A stretch of 24,272 bases of DNA from Acidimicrobiia bacterium (lineage in GTDB: Bacteria; Actinomycetota; Acidimicrobiia; IMCC26256; PALSA-555): positions 1 through 24,272 of the forward strand of contig JALHSW010000302.1 in assembly GCA_022865365.1 (NCBI GenBank), written 5' to 3'. Within the stretch, counting starts at the first letter, position 1; each line of letters starts with the position of its first letter. The position numbers were made by a program, and so were the translations under genes. Positions 21,151-24,272 of this stretch are shown here, piece after piece. The notes under the pieces are model-generated. The model saw nothing but the letters and a program-made list of their open reading frames with translations, was not told the DNA's origin and searched no databases.

Positions 21151-23588
21151 CGACGCAGCGGACGATCTGGCTGCGGTGGTCGTGGCGTGATCTCCGCGCG
21201 CGGTGGGTACAGGTCGCCGCCATCGCGTTCATCATCGCGCTGGGCTCGGGGATCTACTCGGGACTCAGCAGCACGGGCGCGTGGCGAAGGATCTCCTACG
21301 ACGCGAGCTTCGAACGGCTGCACATGTACGACCTGCGCGCCGCGCTGAGCACCGGGAGCTACGTCGACGCCGCCGAGCTCGTCGCCACGGCCGAGTCGAT
21401 CCCGAGCGCGAGCTCGATCCGCGCCGCCGAACCGCGTCTCCTCGCGCCGACCCAGGTCGATGCCTCGAGACACGGCCGGACCATCTTGGTGCCGGGTCGG
21501 CTCGTCGGGGTCGACGTGACCGATGGTGGTCCCCACGTCGCCTCGATCTCGGCGGAGCGGGGTCGGGGTCTGACCGAAGGTGACGTCGGGCGTCGGCGCG
21601 CCGTGCTGGATCTCCACTTCGCCAACCGGCAGGGGCTTCCGGTCCCCGATCGGCTCGCGGTGAGCGGTGGCGACCTGGAGGTGGTCGGCCAGGGCCTGTC
21701 GCCGGAGTACTTCCTCGTGACCGGCGAGCAGGGCAACCTGCTCGCCGAGTCGAGCTTCGCTGTCCTCTACGCCCCGCTCGAGGACGTGCAGGCGATCACC
21801 GGGCACTCCGGACAGGCGAACGACCTCGTGGTGTCGCTGCGGCCCGGGGCCGATGCAACCGCGGTGCGTCGCGAGCTCAGCGGTGCGTTGCGCGCACGGT
21901 TCCCGGACGTCGGGTTCGACCTCCAGGGTCCTCGGGGGGACGACGCGTTCCGCCTCCTCTACGACGACATCAAGGGCGACCAGCGCTTCTATGACATCTT
22001 CGCGGTGCTGATCCTCGCCGGCGCGGCCTTTGCCGCATTCAACCTCACGGGGCGGATCGTCGAGTCGCAGCGACGCGAGATCGGCATCGGCATGGCGATC
22101 GGCGTGACACCGGCGCGGCTCGCGGTCCGGCCCCTGCTCGTCGCAGGTCAGGTCGCGGCGCTCGGTGTCGTGTTCGGCATCGGCGTCGGACTCGCGGTCT
22201 CCGCCGCGATGGGCTCGGTGCTGCGCGACCTGTTTCCGCTACCTACATGGCGGTTCCCGTTCCAGGGCGGGGTCTTCGTCCGAGGCGCGCTCCTGGGTCT
22301 CACGTTGCCGTTCATCGCCGCGGCGATCCCGGTCTGGCGTGCCGTGCGCGTCGCTCCGATCGAAGCGATCCGCACGGCGTACCTCAGCAGTGGTCGCCAC
22401 GTCCCACTCCTTGCGCGCATCCCGCTCCCCGGCCGCACGACCGCGCAGCTCCCGTTCCGCAGCCTCCTGCGCTCTCCGCGGCGCACGATCATGACCGTGC
22501 TCGGGGTGGCCGTGGCGATCGTCGTGCTCGTCGGGGTCGTGGGAATGGTCGATTCCTTCCGCCGGACGATCGATCTCGCCAACGTCGAGGTCGTGCGCAC
22601 CTCGCCCCGGCGAACGACCGTCGACCTCCAGACCTTCCTGCCGACGGACAACGCCAGCGTCCGCGCGATCGAGTCCTCGCCGCTCGTCGCGGATGCGGAG
22701 CCGCATCTGAGGGTCGGAGGGACGGTCGAGCACGGCGGCGCTGCGGTCGACGTGCTGCTGGAGCTGCTCCCGCTCGACCACGGCCTCTGGTCCCCGACGG
22801 TGACCACGTCGGCACCCCGCAACAGCGAGCCGGGGATCGTGCTGACCGAGAAGGCGGCCGCCGATCTGGGGGTGTCGACCGGTGACACGGTGACGCTGCG
22901 CCATCCGCGACGAACGGGGCTCACGACCTACCGCCTCGTCCGTTCGCCGGTACGGGTGATCGGGATCAGCCCACTGCCGACCCGCTTCGTGGCCTTCATG
23001 GACTCGAGCGACGCCGAGCTCATGAACCTCGCCGGTGTGACGAACAGCGTGGTCGTGAATCCTCGCGAGGGCACGTCGCTCGCCGAGCTCGAGCGCTCGC
23101 TCTTCGGCATGCCCGGTGTCGCATCGGTGCAACCGGTCCGCGAGTACACCAACACCATCCGCAAGGAGATCGACCGGTTCCTCGGCATCCTCACGGTCGT
23201 GGAGGTCGCCGTGCTCCTGCTCGCGCTGCTGATCGCATTCAACTCGGCGTCGATCAACGCCGACGAGCGCGCTCGCGATCACGCGACCATGTTCGCCTTC
23301 GGGTTGCCGACGCCGAAGGTGCTCCGCATGAACATCGTCGAGAGCGGAGTCGTTGGTGTGCTCGGCACCTTGGTCGGACTCGGTGTCGGCTGGCTGCTCC
23401 TCGACTGGCTGGTGCAGTCCTTGATTCCGAAGACGTTTCCCGACCTGTCAATCACGACGTTCGTAGCCACCCGAACCCTGCTCGTCGCGCTGGTGCTCGG
23501 CGTGGCCGTGGTGGCGCTCGCGCCCGTGTTCACCTACCGCAAGCTCCGACGGATGGACATCTCGTCCACGCTGCGCGTCATGGAGTGA
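21147..23588 (+). CDS. FtsX-like ABC permease with two FtsX domains
   Basis: An 813-residue membrane protein, the partner of the preceding ATPase. It has an N-terminal transmembrane helix (about 19-40), a large extracytoplasmic domain (about 41-280), three helices (about 282-300, 330-352, 373-395) ending in the FtsX-type VRVAPIEAIR, then a second half with a helix at about 447-470, another extracytoplasmic domain, and three helices (about 677-700, 730-755, 772-795) ending KLRRMDISSTLRVME. This duplicated layout fits the large FtsX-domain permeases of Gram-positive bacteria, which usually act with one ATPase. The GTG at 21147 overlaps the ATPase stop, indicating coupled translation. The substrate is unknown; lipid, lipoprotein or envelope-stress functions are typical. 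Confidence 0.94.
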   Translation: MTTQRTIWLRWSWRDLRARWVQVAAIAFIIALGSGIYSGLSSTGAWRRISYDASFERLHMYDLRAALSTGSYVDAAELVATAESIPSASSIRAAEPRLLAPTQVDASRHGRTILVPGRLVGVDVTDGGPHVASISAERGRGLTEGDVGRRRAVLDLHFANRQGLPVPDRLAVSGGDLEVVGQGLSPEYFLVTGEQGNLLAESSFAVLYAPLEDVQAITGHSGQANDLVVSLRPGADATAVRRELSGALRARFPDVGFDLQGPRGDDAFRLLYDDIKGDQRFYDIFAVLILAGAAFAAFNLTGRIVESQRREIGIGMAIGVTPARLAVRPLLVAGQVAALGVVFGIGVGLAVSAAMGSVLRDLFPLPTWRFPFQGGVFVRGALLGLTLPFIAAAIPVWRAVRVAPIEAIRTAYLSSGRHVPLLARIPLPGRTTAQLPFRSLLRSPRRTIMTVLGVAVAIVVLVGVVGMVDSFRRTIDLANVEVVRTSPRRTTVDLQTFLPTDNASVRAIESSPLVADAEPHLRVGGTVEHGGAAVDVLLELLPLDHGLWSPTVTTSAPRNSEPGIVLTEKAAADLGVSTGDTVTLRHPRRTGLTTYRLVRSPVRVIGISPLPTRFVAFMDSSDAELMNLAGVTNSVVVNPREGTSLAELERSLFGMPGVASVQPVREYTNTIRKEIDRFLGILTVVEVAVLLLALLIAFNSASINADERARDHATMFAFGLPTPKVLRMNIVESGVVGVLGTLVGLGVGWLLLDWLVQSLIPKTFPDLSITTFVATRTLLVALVLGVAVVALAPVFTYRKLRRMDISSTLRVME

Positions 23589-23603
23589 AGAGCGGAGCGC
23601 CCT

Positions 23604-24272
23604 TCAGGATTCGTCGTGCTCGCGCTGGCGCTCTTGCTTCACTCGGTACATCGCGAGGTCGGCTTCGCGCAGGAGCTCGGTGGCATCCCGAGGGGTGTCG
23701 GTCCAGGCGATGCCGACGCTCAGATCGAGGTGATCGGTGAGGCCTCGCGGTGGCGTACTCGCGACGATCTCGCGGACGCGGGTGGCGACGTCGCCGGCCA
23801 CCGTGGGGCTGTCGATCCGGTGACAGAGGACGACGAACTCGTCGCCTCCCGGGCGACTCACCGAGTCGCCCGGTCTGAGGGCCGATCGCATCCGATCGGC
23901 GATCTCGATGAGGACCCGGTCACCGACTTCATGTCCGTACTCGTCGTTGACTTGCTTGAAGCCGTCGAGGTCGCAGTAGAGCAGTGCGAGGCCTCCGCGG
24001 CTCTCGGTCGTGAGACCTCCGGCCGCACGACGGACGTCGATGAGGAGCTTGCTCCGATTGGCGAGACCGGTCAGCGGGTCGTGCAGGGACTGGTAGTAGA
24101 CCCCGGCTTCGTCGCGGGCTCGCCGGAGCGTGGACGTGAGGATCCGGGTGAGTCCTTGCGCAGAGTCCCCGAGCGCGTCGTCCCAGTAGGGGTCACCCGA
24201 CTCGGCCCACTGCAGGATGAGCACGCCCGACAGGCAATCGTCGCCGGTCACCGGGACGACGAGCTGTGAGCG
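23604..24272 (-). CDS. GGDEF diguanylate cyclase with upstream GAF-like region (5' end cut by window edge)
   Basis: A cyclic-di-GMP synthase; 222 C-terminal residues are visible. The frame stays open to the window edge, and the edge residues RSQLVVPVTGDDCLSGVLIL resemble the end of a GAF sensor domain, so the GTG at 24251 is probably internal and the gene continues to the right. Next comes a helical linker, then DPLTGLANR, DLDGFKQVND and the catalytic motif GGDEF (about 142-146 of the visible part) with an upstream RPGD inhibitory I-site at the standard five-residue spacing. The cyclase therefore looks active and feedback-inhibited. No EAL domain follows. It is convergent with the FtsX permease gene (15-nt gap) and not obviously linked to it. 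Confidence 0.93.
   Translation of the reverse strand, partial: RSQLVVPVTGDDCLSGVLILQWAESGDPYWDDALGDSAQGLTRILTSTLRRARDEAGVYYQSLHDPLTGLANRSKLLIDVRRAAGGLTTESRGGLALLYCDLDGFKQVNDEYGHEVGDRVLIEIADRMRSALRPGDSVSRPGGDEFVVLCHRIDSPTVAGDVATRVREIVASTPPRGLTDHLDLSVGIAWTDTPRDATELLREADLAMYRVKQERQREHDES

Noticed and set aside
1..24272. tRNA, rRNA, CRISPR array, transposase, integrase or prophage genes
   Set aside because: None was recognised on either strand; the only mobility-like sign is the 26-bp repeat pair around DUF488.

Overview
The window is gene-dense, visibly GC-rich DNA with short intergenic gaps, GTG and TTG starts, 4-nt ATGA/GTGA overlaps, and mostly actinobacterial gene families (FadE/FadD/SDR/P450/TetR clusters, fused LivH-LivM, M50-CBS protease, phosphoribosyltransferase-hydrolase fusion). 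It is most likely a chromosomal segment of an actinomycete, perhaps of the Acidimicrobiia or a relative; the lineage is inferred from gene content only. No tRNA, rRNA, CRISPR array, transposase or phage gene was recognised, and no stretch over 300 bases lacks a gene.

Region 1 (1-4560, minus strand) is a branched-chain-type ABC importer transcribed from the binding protein down to livF: substrate-binding protein, a single-chain LivH-LivM permease, LivG, and LivF, which runs off the left edge. Region 2 (4561-15204) is a catabolic island. It holds a Rieske oxygenase, a crotonase and a TetR regulator in one operon, an acyl-CoA synthetase, an acyl-CoA dehydrogenase followed by an SDR and a ThuA-like protein, an SDR-P450 pair, and a third SDR. 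The set fits uptake, CoA activation, oxidative attack and beta-oxidation-like processing of a hydrophobic or aromatic acid; the substrate cannot be read from the sequence. Most transcription units are divergent, and three of the divergent gaps carry palindromes. Two of these (4623-4652 and 14402-14421) share a half-site and suggest one regulon, plausibly under the encoded TetR protein.

Region 3 (15241-20423) looks like a stress or dormancy module: a DUF488 protein, an erythromycin-esterase-family protein, and a divergent operon of M50-CBS membrane protease, phosphoribosyltransferase-alpha/beta hydrolase fusion and DsbA-like protein. Relatives of several of these belong to the mycobacterial DosR regulon, and the divergent promoter has a DosR-box-like palindrome. 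A 26-bp near-identical direct repeat flanks the DUF488 gene; one copy is the 3' end of the upstream SDR gene, so DUF488 may have been inserted.

Region 4 (20449-24272) has a MacB/LolD-type ABC ATPase with an 813-residue FtsX-type permease, then a convergent GGDEF diguanylate cyclase cut by the right edge.
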